Positions 18,378 through 26,935 of a DNA stretch of 64,000 bases are shown here, one piece after another. Below the pieces are notes generated by a model. It was given only the letters and a program-made list of their open reading frames with translations. It was not told where the DNA came from and ran no database searches. Position numbers and translations under genes: made by a program. Positions within the stretch are counted from its first letter, which is position 1; the number at the start of each line of letters is the position of its first letter. The DNA is from Streptomyces sp. G-G2 (GTDB taxonomy: Bacteria > Actinomycetota > Actinomycetes > Streptomycetales > Streptomycetaceae). The stretch covers positions 53,798 through 117,797 of the forward strand of contig NZ_JASISO010000025.1 in NCBI RefSeq assembly GCF_030063135.1, in the 5' to 3' direction.

Positions 18378-18893
18378 ATGCCAGCGTTACCCCAAGTGTT
18401 CGTCAATGAGGGAACCTTCGGGATCCTCGACGACGGTGAGGTGCCCATCGAGACCATCGACTGGTCCCACGGGATCATCGCGCCCATGTCCAACGGCGCG
18501 CTCGTCCTCACAGGTATCAACACTGGCAACGTCCAAGTGCAGGTCGAGTCCGGCTCAACGGCGACGCCAAGTGCTGACAATGAGTTGTGGGAGGAAACAG
18601 GCCGTTGCCGCATCTGGGCTCCCAGAGGCAAACTCCATATCGAATCGCTGGTCAACGGTCCACACCAGGACCTCCCGCCCCTCAGCATCGCAGGACCAGG
18701 CTGGTACGAGGTGGAAGTCAAAGCTCGCGGCCGCCACCTGAACCCCGACGGCGCCAGCCTTGAGCCTTCCGAGTGCTACCTGATCCAAGCTCGACCCGAC
18801 ACGAACGCTCCACCACCGATCACCCGAGCCGCACCTGTGCCAGCGCGCGACGACGAGGAAACCAGAAGGCAACGGCTCCTCCGAGGCCTGTGA
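18378..18893 (+). CDS. Unknown soluble protein downstream of the nuclease, possible partner or immunity protein
   Basis: 171 residues from ATG preceded by GAGGAG. No signal peptide, so cytoplasmic. Beta-rich N-terminus (FVNEGTFGILDDGEVP), a central region with LIQARPD, and a charged tail RDDEETRRQRLLRGL. It follows the secreted nuclease by 108 bases and is closed by a strong terminator, so the two form a unit. A cytoplasmic immunity role is an inference from position only; no family recognised. Confidence 0.6.
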   Translation: MPALPQVFVNEGTFGILDDGEVPIETIDWSHGIIAPMSNGALVLTGINTGNVQVQVESGSTATPSADNELWEETGRCRIWAPRGKLHIESLVNGPHQDLPPLSIAGPGWYEVEVKARGRHLNPDGASLEPSECYLIQARPDTNAPPPITRAAPVPARDDEETRRQRLLRGL

Positions 18894-18992
18894 CCGCCTC
18901 GGCGTCGACACAAGCTTCCAAAGCCGTCACCTTCACTGCCGTAGCGTGAAGTACGTCTACCAATCCGAGCTGCTGGCTGCTGGTCGGATCAC

Positions 18993-19024
18993 GCTCCGCC
19001 CCCACGCCCAGGTGGGGGCGGAGC
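18993..19024 (+). terminator. Rho-independent terminator after the nuclease unit
   Basis: Perfect 13-bp stem gctccgcccccac / gtgggggcggagc, 6-base loop, followed by ATTTTC. Confidence 0.85.
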
Positions 19025-19804
19025 ATTTTCGTTGCCACGGCCGGACTGCTGACGCTGTCCGTTTCCTCTTCTGCCCGTTATGGCTCCGCCTGGCGGCGCC
19101 GAGAAGCCTGACGGGTCAACTCGGGTCGGCACCTTGGGGCCGGCCGCGAACGGGACTCCCAGGGTGCCGGTTGGTCTTCCGTGCCTGTCCGACGCAGTCG
19201 ATCTAGTGCCTACCGTCCAGCGTAGTTACAGGCCCGAACAACATCAGCGGGCATCACGTCGTGAACCGGACGATTTCACCGTGCGAAACCGCTATTCGCT
19301 GAGGTTGTCCAGTGTGCCCACGGCACAGGCTGGCCATTTGCTACGAACTCGGCCTGCAACGATTCGTACAGCAGAGCGGATATTTTTGAATGCACATTTG
19401 CGATTTTCCCATATGCACGAGCTGCTAGTGGGGGAAGTGACGGTTCCTCTTCATGTGGGGTGCATGGGGTGATGTGAGCGGTCGGATCCCTCACCTTCTG
19501 GTGAAACTGTCAGTCACGGACTCGTCGTTGTGGTCACGGCGCAATCAAAAGCCGAAGCAAGTTGAACCAGAGTGTTCATAAAGATTCACGATGTGAAGTG
19601 CAGTGATGGCGGGGAAGGTCGTTGCGGCATGGGATCAAGTTGCAGGACGGGAACATTCCGAAGTGTGGAGCGAATCGACCCGGTCGGACGATATGGTCTG
19701 TCGTGAAACAGTGCTGGCTGACTGATGGAGGCCGCACAGAAAGACGGCCCCGGGGTGCATCCCGGGACCGCCTGTCGGGCCATCATCCAAACGAAAGGTT
19801 TGCC
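19025..19804. other. Non-coding region with an AT-rich patch
   Basis: No credible gene on either strand. A markedly AT-rich stretch at about 19370-19420 could be a promoter or decayed mobile DNA. A short GC-rich inverted repeat sits just before the next gene. Confidence 0.4.
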
Positions 19805-20101
19805 ATGACCCGCGGAAACAACCGGAATCGGGCTGTCGCTGCCCCGGTGGCTCCCCCCCGAATTATCCCTGCCCTCGGCAGTCGCGAAACCCGAAGCGCC
19901 GCTCTAGTCGATATCCGACTGTGTGCGAGCTTGCTGATCGTGCTCGTCATCCTCGTGACCGGGATCATCCTGCTGCCGTGGGTGTGGCCCGCGGTGCAGA
20001 GCAACCCCGCTTTCTGGCCGCTCGTCATCCCCGTGGCGCTGAGCGTGCTAAGGCTCTCCCGCCGCAGCCACATTCGCATCGTCCGACTCCGCCGGAGCTA
20101 G
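19805..20101 (+). CDS. Small membrane protein with two helices
   Basis: 98 residues from ATG with AAAGG six bases upstream. Basic N-terminus, then hydrophobic LLIVLVILVTGIILLPWVW and FWPLVIPVALSVL segments, and a basic C-terminus (RRSHIRIVRLRRS). A bitopic or hairpin membrane protein of unknown role. Followed by a stem-loop. Confidence 0.6.
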   Translation: MTRGNNRNRAVAAPVAPPRIIPALGSRETRSAALVDIRLCASLLIVLVILVTGIILLPWVWPAVQSNPAFWPLVIPVALSVLRLSRRSHIRIVRLRRS

Positions 20102-20110
20102 CTCCGATCT

Positions 20111-20137
20111 CTGGGGGCGCCCCCCTGGCGCCCCCAG
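20111..20137 (+). terminator. Stem-loop after small membrane protein gene
   Basis: 10-bp perfect stem ctgggggcgc / gcgcccccag with a 7-base loop, no T tract. Confidence 0.5.
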
Positions 20138-20203
20138 AGCCATGCCTGTTGGAGCCCCGGACCGTTGGTTGACCACGTCCGGGGCCGGCGAAGGGAACCT
20201 TGG

Positions 20204-20794
20204 ATGGCTGTGCCATCACAAAACGTGCGATGCGCGTTGTGCAGCAAGAGGATCAAGCGGTCTGCCGTGGGCGGACGCCCCAAGGACTACTGCGACAGGA
20301 CATGCAGGAGACGTGCTCAGCGCCTGCGTGACCGTGCACGGAAGGCATCAACCCCGAATCTGGCCTCCTGGCAGGGACTGACCCGCGACCTCCTTGTTAA
20401 CGCCCAGCGTCTACACGTCGCCGACCCCCGACGGCTGCCATTGGCGGAGGTACTCGACCTGGCCAGGCGGGTCCGCGAAGATGCCGACTGCGTCGCCGCT
20501 CTAGGGGTCGATGCTGCACGGCAAGACGGGAATGCCTGGAGCGAGATCGGTCCGGCGGCTGGAGTGAGCGCGGCAACGGCCCGGGCCCAATGGGGAGGTC
20601 TGCGAGTGCCCCGCCTGTTGTCCGCTCGGTTCGCCCTGCCCGCGACGGGCGCCAGTGTCGGCCCGGAGGAGGGAATGCAGGACTGCCCAGGCTCGGGGAT
20701 TACCCGGACCGAACCCGGCGTGGACTCTGGGGCATTCGGGCAGGAACGGTCAGCCGCGCAGTCCGGGCAGTGCTCCGTTCGCAGGGGAGGGTAG
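20204..20794 (+). CDS. Zinc-ribbon protein with a helix-turn-helix-like segment
   Basis: 196 residues from ATG behind AAGGGA. The N-terminus has CALC and a later YCDRTC, a four-cysteine zinc-binding pattern, followed by a strongly basic helix RRRAQRLRDRARK. A later WSEIGPAAGVSAATARAQWG reads as a helix-turn-helix. The combination suggests DNA binding. The 3' part is less protein-like. It abuts a sigma-like protein gene four bases downstream, so both are co-translated. Family not identified. Confidence 0.6.
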   Translation: MAVPSQNVRCALCSKRIKRSAVGGRPKDYCDRTCRRRAQRLRDRARKASTPNLASWQGLTRDLLVNAQRLHVADPRRLPLAEVLDLARRVREDADCVAALGVDAARQDGNAWSEIGPAAGVSAATARAQWGGLRVPRLLSARFALPATGASVGPEEGMQDCPGSGITRTEPGVDSGAFGQERSAAQSGQCSVRRGG

Positions 20795-20797
20795 GCC

Positions 20798-21235
20798 TTG
20801 GCCACGGATCAGCGTCGCGTACGAACACCGTCGTTTCAACTGGAGTACCTGGCCTTCTGTGAAGCGAACCGGGACTCCTACCTTCGCTATGCCCAGGTCC
20901 GCATCGATGACCAGGGGGAGGCCAGGCGATGCGTCGACGCCGTACTGGAGGCGGTGGAACGGCGTTGGGTCGCTGTGCTGGGCAGCGAAAGCCCGGCCGC
21001 ACGAGTATGGCGGCACTTGCGCTCCGAGGCAGGGAACTGCCGGCCTTTGGATGCCGAGTCCGCAGGGGAGCTTCACGCAGTGCTCCGGGAGGACCAGGCC
21101 GACATCATGCTCCTGCACCACCAACTCCGTCTGTCTATCTACCACGCAGCGGGCCTGATGGGCATCGCAGATCATGACGCTCGCGCTCTGCTTCGAGGAG
21201 CTGAGCGGGACCTGGGCAGTCTTGGAGACGACTGA
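20798..21235 (+). CDS. Small protein with a sigma-region-4-like C-terminus
   Basis: 145 residues from a TTG behind GGGAGGG. N-terminal YLAFCEANRDSYLRYAQVRI resembles the opening helix of SigE-type ECF factors (FxxFxxxxxxxLxRxAxxLT). The C-terminal SIYHAAGLMGIADHDARALLRGAERDL looks like a degenerate sigma region 4. There is no obvious region 2, so it may be an accessory or a sigma-derived regulator. Paired with the zinc-ribbon gene and followed by a terminator. Confidence 0.55.
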   Translation: MATDQRRVRTPSFQLEYLAFCEANRDSYLRYAQVRIDDQGEARRCVDAVLEAVERRWVAVLGSESPAARVWRHLRSEAGNCRPLDAESAGELHAVLREDQADIMLLHHQLRLSIYHAAGLMGIADHDARALLRGAERDLGSLGDD

Positions 21236-21248
21236 AGAGACGGCGCAA

Positions 21249-21286
21249 CCCCGGCGCACGCCTCACCAGAGGGGCGTGCGCCGGGG
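21249..21286 (+). terminator. Strong stem-loop after the sigma-like gene
   Basis: 14-bp perfect stem ccccggcgcacgcc / ggcgtgcgccgggg with a 10-base loop. Confidence 0.65.
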
Positions 21287-21424
21287 GGCCACCTGATCTT
21301 CAGTGGCGAGAAACTCTTCCCCATTACGTCCTTCTGGGCGACTAGCCGACCGCTCCACGCGCTCCTAGGATGTGCCATTACATCCCAGACTGCCCAGCCC
21401 ACACCAGGGCTCATAGGAGCGCGT

Positions 21425-22258
21425 ATGACGTACGGGGAGAAACCCCAAACTCGCTTCATCGACACCAGCAGAGCCAGCGCCGCACGCATGTACGACTGGC
21501 TTTTGGGGGGGACGGAGAACTACGAAGTCGACCGTGATGCCTGTGCCCAACTTCTGAAGATCGCGCCGAGCACCCAGCAACTCGCCCGAAGCAACCGAAA
21601 CTTTCTTGGGCGGGTAGCGCGTAAGTTAGCGGCCGAGAAGGGCATCAACCAGTTCCTAGACCACGGATCCGGTCTGCCGACACAAGACAATGTGCACCAG
21701 ATCGTTCAGAGGGTCAGCCCAGGGTCCAAAGTGGTTTACGTCGACAACGACCCCATGGTCCTGGCGCACGCACGCACATCTCTGGATGACAACGAGAACA
21801 CCATGGTTCTCGACTATGATATGCGGGAAACTCAGAAGATCAGGCGGGCGACCGATGAGTTCCTCGACTGGAACGAACCCATCGCAGCCCTCTTCGTGTC
21901 CGTGCTCCACTGCCTGAAGGACCCTGCTAGCGAGGACACTGTCGGTCCCGCAGGCGTGATCGAGGCCATCACCCAAGAACTTCCCCGCGGCAGCTACGTG
22001 GTCATCTGTCAGCTCGTCAGTGATGATCCTGACGTCCGAGATAGTGTCTCGGCCCTCATGGAGCTAGCCACGGATAACAACTGGGGGCGTGTCCGCACCA
22101 CCGACGAGGTTCGCAGCTTCTTCGATCCGTTGGAGATCGAAGAGCCACCCGGGCTAGTCGATGTAAATGACTGGTGGCCAGACTCTCAGCCGCCCCCAGC
22201 CCACCTGCGACCAACGGACTGGGTCGAATGGGGCGGGGTCGGCCGCGTCCCCAAGTAG
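21425..22258 (+). CDS. S-adenosylmethionine-dependent methyltransferase, DUF574/Methyltransf_19 family
   Basis: 277 residues from ATG behind AGGAG. Diagnostic features in order: FIDTSRASAARMYDWLLGG at the N-terminus, RSNRNFLGRVARKLA, the GxG-type loop DHGSGLPTQDNVH, the acidic SAM-ribose residue in VVYVDNDPMVLAHAR, and ADEF-like LDWNEPIAALFVSVLH. This family is abundant in Streptomyces and generally of unknown substrate, often beside XRE/DUF397 regulators, as here. It is convergent with the XRE gene. Confidence 0.88.
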   Translation: MTYGEKPQTRFIDTSRASAARMYDWLLGGTENYEVDRDACAQLLKIAPSTQQLARSNRNFLGRVARKLAAEKGINQFLDHGSGLPTQDNVHQIVQRVSPGSKVVYVDNDPMVLAHARTSLDDNENTMVLDYDMRETQKIRRATDEFLDWNEPIAALFVSVLHCLKDPASEDTVGPAGVIEAITQELPRGSYVVICQLVSDDPDVRDSVSALMELATDNNWGRVRTTDEVRSFFDPLEIEEPPGLVDVNDWWPDSQPPPAHLRPTDWVEWGGVGRVPK

Positions 22259-22314
22259 ACCAGTGGTGAGGCGCCGTCACGGAGCGGCCGGAGGGCGCTC
22301 TACCTCCTCGGGCT

Positions 22315-23238
22315 CTACCCCTGCGGATCCGTGGCGGTGACCTTCTCCCAGTGTGTCAGCGCCTTTTCCAGGACTTTTGTGCTCTGTGTGCGATCGTGTG
22401 CATTCGCTCGGACGTTGTCCATGAGCTTGCGGTACTTGTCGAGCTGTCGCTTTTGTGTGACGTAGTTTGCTCCGTCGATGTGCTCGACGTAGGCGAGTTC
22501 CTGACAATCCCCATCGGGGAAGGAAAGATGGAAAATCGGGTACGGCGGTGTCATCGCTCCCTTGTGGACGATCCGGACGTTGACTCGGTCCGTGCATGTG
22601 GCTTTGAGGAGGTACCTCACCTGCGTGGCCATCTCGTCGGGAGTGCCATAGGCGCGGTAGAGGACTTCTTCGGTGATGAGTACGGTCAGCATGGGGGTGC
22701 CGCGGTCGAGCATGACCTGCCGCTGCATCCGGAGGGCGACGATGCGCTCGATCTCGGAATCCGAGAGATCGACCTCCATCAACTGCACGATCGCCCGTGC
22801 GTACGCCTCGGTCTGTAGCAGCCCGGGTACTACGCGAGGGTCGAAAACAGAGATCTTGTCGGCGGTCCCTTCGAGCCGGATGAGCCGCTTCAAGAAGTTG
22901 GGCGTCACATCGGCGAACCGCGAGTAGACGTCCGCGTTCCCGGCCTGCGCCTGGAGCTGGTCCAGCTGGCTTTGCTGCTCGCGCGTCAGCCCGTAGAACC
23001 TCGCAAGGTCGTGAACGTCGCGGGGTTTGGCCGGACTCTCGCCTCGCTCCAGGCGGCTCACCTTTGACGTGGAAGCCCGAATCACCGCAGCGGCATCTGC
23101 GAGTGTGTACCCGAGGCGCTCGCGGTGGTACCGCAGTTCGTCTCCCAGTAGTCGCCCGGCGGGGCGTTGCTCGTCGGAAGCCTGTATGCGCAGGACGGGC
23201 GCGTTCGACTCGGACCGAGCCTTGCGGGCGGCGGACAT
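22315..23238 (-). CDS. XRE-family regulator with DUF5753 domain
   Basis: 307 residues from ATG at 23238. The helix-turn-helix occupies about residues 30-90 (LGDELRYHRERLGYTLADAA, then STSKVSRLERGE). The long C-terminal domain begins ADVYSRFADVTPNFLKRLIRLE and contains FDPRVVPGLLQTEAYARA, the DUF5753 signature. Such proteins pair with a DUF397 protein (WhiJ-like systems) to control development or antibiotic genes in Streptomyces; that gene lies 100 bases upstream on the same strand. Confidence 0.9.
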   Translation of the reverse strand: MSAARKARSESNAPVLRIQASDEQRPAGRLLGDELRYHRERLGYTLADAAAVIRASTSKVSRLERGESPAKPRDVHDLARFYGLTREQQSQLDQLQAQAGNADVYSRFADVTPNFLKRLIRLEGTADKISVFDPRVVPGLLQTEAYARAIVQLMEVDLSDSEIERIVALRMQRQVMLDRGTPMLTVLITEEVLYRAYGTPDEMATQVRYLLKATCTDRVNVRIVHKGAMTPPYPIFHLSFPDGDCQELAYVEHIDGANYVTQKRQLDKYRKLMDNVRANAHDRTQSTKVLEKALTHWEKVTATDPQG

Positions 23239-23338
23239 ACACACTCCGAAGATGCCGGGGACTGCGAAACGTCCACAGAATGCCGTGCATATGCCCGCCA
23301 CACAAACTATAGCCAAAGCCTGACTCTATGTGACTGCC

Positions 23339-23572
23339 CTACGCGGCGAGATGATCAAACTCGGCGCCCTTTGCGCCGGTGAGGAAGGCGTGCAGTTCGG
23401 CCTTCGTGAAAATGAGCGCCGGGCCTTCCGGGTGTCGGGAGTTCCGCATGGCGATCTCTCCTCCCGGAAGGTCGGCCAGCTCGATGCACTCGCCGTTCCC
23501 GACGCTGACACGCGCTTTCAGCCAGGTAACGCTCGTGAGTTCTCCTGCCGAGATGCCGTTCCTGATCGCCAT
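23339..23572 (-). CDS. DUF397 small regulator-partner protein
   Basis: 77 residues, start chosen at the ATG behind GAGGAAAAAA rather than the one four codons earlier. It carries the family pattern: W(L/R)K near the start, GNGECIELADLPGGEIAMRNSRHPEGP, then LIFTKAELHAFLTGAKGAEFDHL. DUF397 proteins act as antagonists or partners of the neighbouring XRE regulator. Confidence 0.9.
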   Translation of the reverse strand: MAIRNGISAGELTSVTWLKARVSVGNGECIELADLPGGEIAMRNSRHPEGPALIFTKAELHAFLTGAKGAEFDHLAA

Positions 23573-23970
23573 TTTTTTCCTCATTCATTCCGACGCTGCC
23601 CGTGGATACGTGGTGCACGCGGTTCCCATACGGGAAACGGTGATCCACGTCCTGCAAGGATAGGTGGGTGACCCTGGGCAGGCATGCCCCCGAAAGGGTT
23701 CAGTTCTATTCTGTTCTAATGATTAGCTCATTTACGCGTCGGTATAGATGTGTTCGTTTCGCGGACCGGCGAGTGGTTCTCTTCGTGCCTCCCTTCTGAG
23801 CCCCGCCAGGGCTGACGGTCGGCGGTAGGAGCGCAGCACGGCGGCGGCAGCTGGCGTTCCCTTTGCCTCGTCTGCCTGTGTGCCTTGGGTGCCTGGGCGT
23901 ACAAAGAGGTGCTGGCGGTGGACCACAGCACGTTTGTTAACGGTTTGCTGCTATGCGGTAGTTGCTCGCG
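23573..23970. other. Regulatory spacer upstream of the DUF397/XRE pair
   Basis: No gene. An AT-rich stretch at 23700-23755 holds a direct repeat (gttctattct / gttctaatga) and the 11-base palindrome ctaatgattag at 23716-23726, a plausible promoter and operator for the DUF397/XRE unit. Confidence 0.45.
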
Positions 23971-24291
23971 TCAGCGACGAGACCGCGGGACGAGGAGAAT
24001 GCTCATGACCACCTCAGGTGTCCCAGTCAGTCCGTCGTCGGGCGCAGGCTGTATGCCGATCTGGGCAAGACGGCGTTCGAGCGCCGCGACGTTGGCCGAG
24101 TGATCGATGGTAGCGACTCCGTTGACGGTGACCCGTAGCGGCTCCGAGAGCAGCGCGGCGATCCGCTCGTGGAGCATTTCATCGACAACGGCACGCGCCG
24201 AGCCAAGGCGCTCGTACCGCTGGGCTAGATCGTCCGGATCTGTGTCGGGCCCCAGCTGGGCTGCCAGCCAATGAAGGACAGCGGTGTGCAT
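23971..24291 (-). CDS. Phage head-module protein, unknown (possible neck protein)
   Basis: 106 residues from ATG behind GGAG. MHTAVLHWLAAQLGPDTDPDDLAQRYERLGSARAVVDEMLHERIAALL then a beta-rich part with VTVNGVATIDHSANVAALERRLAQ. The helical N-terminus and size fit head-to-tail connectors, and it follows the capsid genes. Family not certain. The next same-strand phage gene is 7.3 kb away, beyond the nuclease cargo. Confidence 0.6.
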   Translation of the reverse strand: MHTAVLHWLAAQLGPDTDPDDLAQRYERLGSARAVVDEMLHERIAALLSEPLRVTVNGVATIDHSANVAALERRLAQIGIQPAPDDGLTGTPEVVMSILLVPRSRR

Positions 24292-24350
24292 GAAGCTCCT
24301 GTCGGTACGTAGGAGGCGGGGAGGAGCGGTGTGCTCCTCCCCGCCGGGGG

Positions 24351-24557
24351 TCAGGCTGAGGCCGCCGTGCCCTTACGGGCGGGCTTCTCCTTCGGTGGCT
24401 CGCCGTTCTCCCAGCAGATCGGGTTGGTGATCTGCTGGGCGATCTCCGGGTCCGTGACCTCCGTGCCGGCGATCAGCACGAGCGGTATGCGCTCCACCGG
24501 GTCCAGGATGTGCACGGTCGCGGTCAGAACACCGAGGGCGTGGACGGCGGCGCTCAC
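24351..24557 (-). CDS. Small phage protein after the capsid gene
   Basis: 68 residues from a GTG overlapping the capsid stop (GTGA type). SAAVHALGVLTATVHILDPVERIPLVLIAG then EVTDPEIAQQITNP, ending in a lysine-rich KPARKGTAASA tail. Small proteins of this type follow the capsid gene in many actinophages; function unknown. Confidence 0.65.
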   Translation of the reverse strand: MSAAVHALGVLTATVHILDPVERIPLVLIAGTEVTDPEIAQQITNPICWENGEPPKEKPARKGTAASA

Positions 24558-25603
24558 AGGACGGTCGCCGTGATGTGGCAGTCCGGTGCGGCCAGCACCG
24601 GCATCGCGACGGCAGCGCCCTTGGTCCAAATCTGCACGGGGTCGTCCTGGGCGCCGCGGGTGATGATGATGCCCGGGGCTTCCTCCCGTTCGATCTGCGC
24701 GTCTGCGCCTCGGGACAGGGCCAGGGACTCGGCGGTCGTGCCGTACTGGGTCTGTCCCCACTTGGCCCGATCCGGCGGCAGCAGGATCCACTTGTCCTCG
24801 GGCAGGACGCGCTTGGAAACGTCGTCCTGCCAGACCTGCGCCTTGTAGAGGGTGATCGGCGGCAGCCCGTACGTCCCGCGCACCGAGTTGACCTGCTCGG
24901 GGGTGAGTGCCGACGTCGGGGTCTGGCCGCCGGCCGGGGTGCCGTAGTAGGCGGCCCGGTAGGAGCCATTCCCCGCGAGGTGAGACCACGCCCTTCGGGA
25001 GGTGAGGACCATCTCCGGGGCCGGGGCGCCGATCGAGTCGAGGTAGTCGATCCAGCGCAGTTCGTCCGCGAGCGGGTCGGACGTCGGATCGGACCACGGC
25101 TTCGGGGCGGTGGGCATGTTCGCCGTCGGGACGCCGTAGTCGACTTCGACGGTCAGTCCGTTTTCGCCGGCGAGGGAGAACTTGCCGTCGAGGAGTACAT
25201 CACCGGCGGCCAGCTCCAGGCGCGAGCGGATCGCTTCGACGTGCCGTTCGACGTCGTCGTAGAGCAGCTCGACAAGCCGGTCCTCGTCGGCGCCGCGCGC
25301 TGCGTCGAGGAGGAGCTGTTCCATCTCGCCCACGAGGAGCTTCTGGCCGAGTGCGGGCAGAGTGCCCTCGGTCTGCGAGGTTTCGGCCTGGCGCTTCGCG
25401 AAGGGGACGCTCGTGTCGTACGCCCGGTAGGAGGCGGTGTTGACGCGTCGCTTCGAGTTCCGGATCCGCCACTTCACGTCCTGGACCTGCGTCTCCGCGA
25501 ACACGGTCTGTGTCAGGAGGAAGTCGCCCGGGTTGGGGATGGAGCGGGCGTACACGGTGAGGTCCGCGACGGATACGCCCTTGAGGAGGTCGGAGATGCT
25601 CAT
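24554..25603 (-). CDS. Major capsid protein, lambda gpE-like
   Basis: 349 residues. MSISDLLKGVSVADLTVYARSIPNPGDFLLTQTVF, a typical gpE-superfamily opening, then DVKWRIRNSKRRVNTASYRAYD, an E-loop-like section and a PEMVLTSRRAW helix. The C-terminal ILLPPDRAKWGQTQYGTTAESL and TKGAAVAMPVLAAPD segments are also characteristic of the family. It follows a gpD-like decoration gene and a scaffold-like gene, the standard head order. Confidence 0.85.
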   Translation of the reverse strand: MSISDLLKGVSVADLTVYARSIPNPGDFLLTQTVFAETQVQDVKWRIRNSKRRVNTASYRAYDTSVPFAKRQAETSQTEGTLPALGQKLLVGEMEQLLLDAARGADEDRLVELLYDDVERHVEAIRSRLELAAGDVLLDGKFSLAGENGLTVEVDYGVPTANMPTAPKPWSDPTSDPLADELRWIDYLDSIGAPAPEMVLTSRRAWSHLAGNGSYRAAYYGTPAGGQTPTSALTPEQVNSVRGTYGLPPITLYKAQVWQDDVSKRVLPEDKWILLPPDRAKWGQTQYGTTAESLALSRGADAQIEREEAPGIIITRGAQDDPVQIWTKGAAVAMPVLAAPDCHITATVL

Positions 25604-26025
25604 CAGCTCACCGCCAGGAAGCGGATCTGCGCGCCCGCCGGGTTCGCGGTGATCTTCGAGGGGTCAATGCCGCCGGGGATCTTCGCCGTCTTCACCGTGC
25701 CGTGCCAGAACAGGGCGGCCGGGACCTTCACGGTGCCAGGGGTGAACGCGGCCTCCGCGTAGACGAGGCCGGCGAGGACCTGGCGGCCGTCGGTGGCCGC
25801 CGGGTCGTAGGCGCCGTACAGGCCGGAGGCGGTGATCCGGCCTACGGGCACACCGGAGCGCACGAAGCCGTGTGGGGCGGTCGCGGTCGGCTCGGAGTAG
25901 TGGGTGCTCTTGGTGAGCTTGGCCAGGTCGATGGTGATCGTCTCGGTGGAGTCGGTGCCGTGGCGGGAGGCGAGCCAGTCCCGGTCAGCGGTCACGGTCA
26001 CAGAGGTCGTGTACGGCTGTATCAA
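25603..26025 (-). CDS. Head decoration protein, gpD-like
   Basis: 140 residues from a TTG with AGGAG eight bases upstream. IQPYTTSVTVTADRDWLASRHGTDSTETITIDLA then GVPVGRITASGLYGAY, AATDGRQVLAGLVYAEAAF and ALFWHGTVKTAKIP. The P-V-G-x-I/T, DGR..AGLV and A-x-x-x-H-G pattern is that of lambda gpD-type trimer caps that stabilise capsids. The stop overlaps the capsid start. Confidence 0.8.
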   Translation of the reverse strand: MIQPYTTSVTVTADRDWLASRHGTDSTETITIDLAKLTKSTHYSEPTATAPHGFVRSGVPVGRITASGLYGAYDPAATDGRQVLAGLVYAEAAFTPGTVKVPAALFWHGTVKTAKIPGGIDPSKITANPAGAQIRFLAVS

Positions 26026-26139
26026 GCCGCTGTCTCCTGTCGTGCTGGAGGCGACACGCACTCACCGGAGTTGGTGGAGCGGTCCACGAGGAGAGAGCGG
26101 GGCGTGGTCCCCGCGGCGGGCAGCTGTCGCTGCGCGCGG

Positions 26140-26811
26140 CTAGGTGGCCGGGGGAAGGATGCCGCGCCGCCGCGCCATCGCGAGACCGGCAGAACCGGGC
26201 TTGCTGGTCTGGTTGCCCGGGCGGGGCGGAGGCACGGACGCGGGTGCACCGCCGGGCGCGGGCGGGATCGCTCCGGGGGTCTTCGGGGCGGTGGTGAACA
26301 GTTCGGGGCGCCGGTCACGGAGATCGCTTGCGGCCTGCGCCACGGCGGTGTCGTCCGCGTCGTCAGGGACACGGAGCAGGGCCACGGCGTCGTTGAGGTC
26401 CTCGCCCGTCGCACCGAGTCCCGCGAGGGCGGCACGACGTGCGGCGTCCCGCTCACGGGTGCTCGCCGCCGCTTCGCGCTGGACGGTTGCGGCCTCGCGG
26501 GCGTCGAGCTCCTGTTCGCGGCGCTGCGCTTCGGTGAGCTGCGCCTGTTCAGCCTCGCGCTGCGTGGTGATGAACTGCTCCAGCTCGCTGGCCGAGGTGA
26601 AGCCCAGCTTCTCGACGAGTGCGCGGGCCCCGGAACGCTGCCCCTGGTCCTTCTCGCGGGCCATCAGCTGCTGAAGCTGCTGCTGGTCGAAGGAGACCTT
26701 CACCGGAGTGTTGGACGGATCTTCGGATGAGGCGCCCAGGATCGGGAAGATGGGGCGGCCGTCGCGGCGGTAGCCGAGGACGGCACCGGGAGTGGGCAGG
26801 GTGCGGGACAT
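26140..26811 (-). CDS. Phage capsid scaffolding protein
   Basis: 223 residues. N-terminal GYRRDGRPIFPILGASSEDP, a long charged coiled coil (residues about 45-130, many Q, E and R), an acidic helix with EDLNDAVALLRVPDDADDTA, a Pro/Gly-rich linker and a basic end. Coiled-coil proteins with this N-terminal G-x-P-I motif directly upstream of decoration and capsid genes are scaffolds that shape the procapsid. Confidence 0.75.
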   Translation of the reverse strand: MSRTLPTPGAVLGYRRDGRPIFPILGASSEDPSNTPVKVSFDQQQLQQLMAREKDQGQRSGARALVEKLGFTSASELEQFITTQREAEQAQLTEAQRREQELDAREAATVQREAAASTRERDAARRAALAGLGATGEDLNDAVALLRVPDDADDTAVAQAASDLRDRRPELFTTAPKTPGAIPPAPGGAPASVPPPRPGNQTSKPGSAGLAMARRRGILPPAT

Positions 26812-26935
26812 CAGGACGTGCAGCTCCTCGACGTCCCCGCGCCGTCACCGAGTCTACGTAAGCCAGAGTGACGCTCCTCGGCCTCCCGATTCCCTCACCT
26901 GGCGTGATCAACACGACTATCCAGGTGGGGGCATC

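Noticed and set aside
19080..19494. Two short frames in the spacer after the nuclease unit
   Set aside because: No ribosome site, no conserved pattern, and partly AT-rich non-coding composition.
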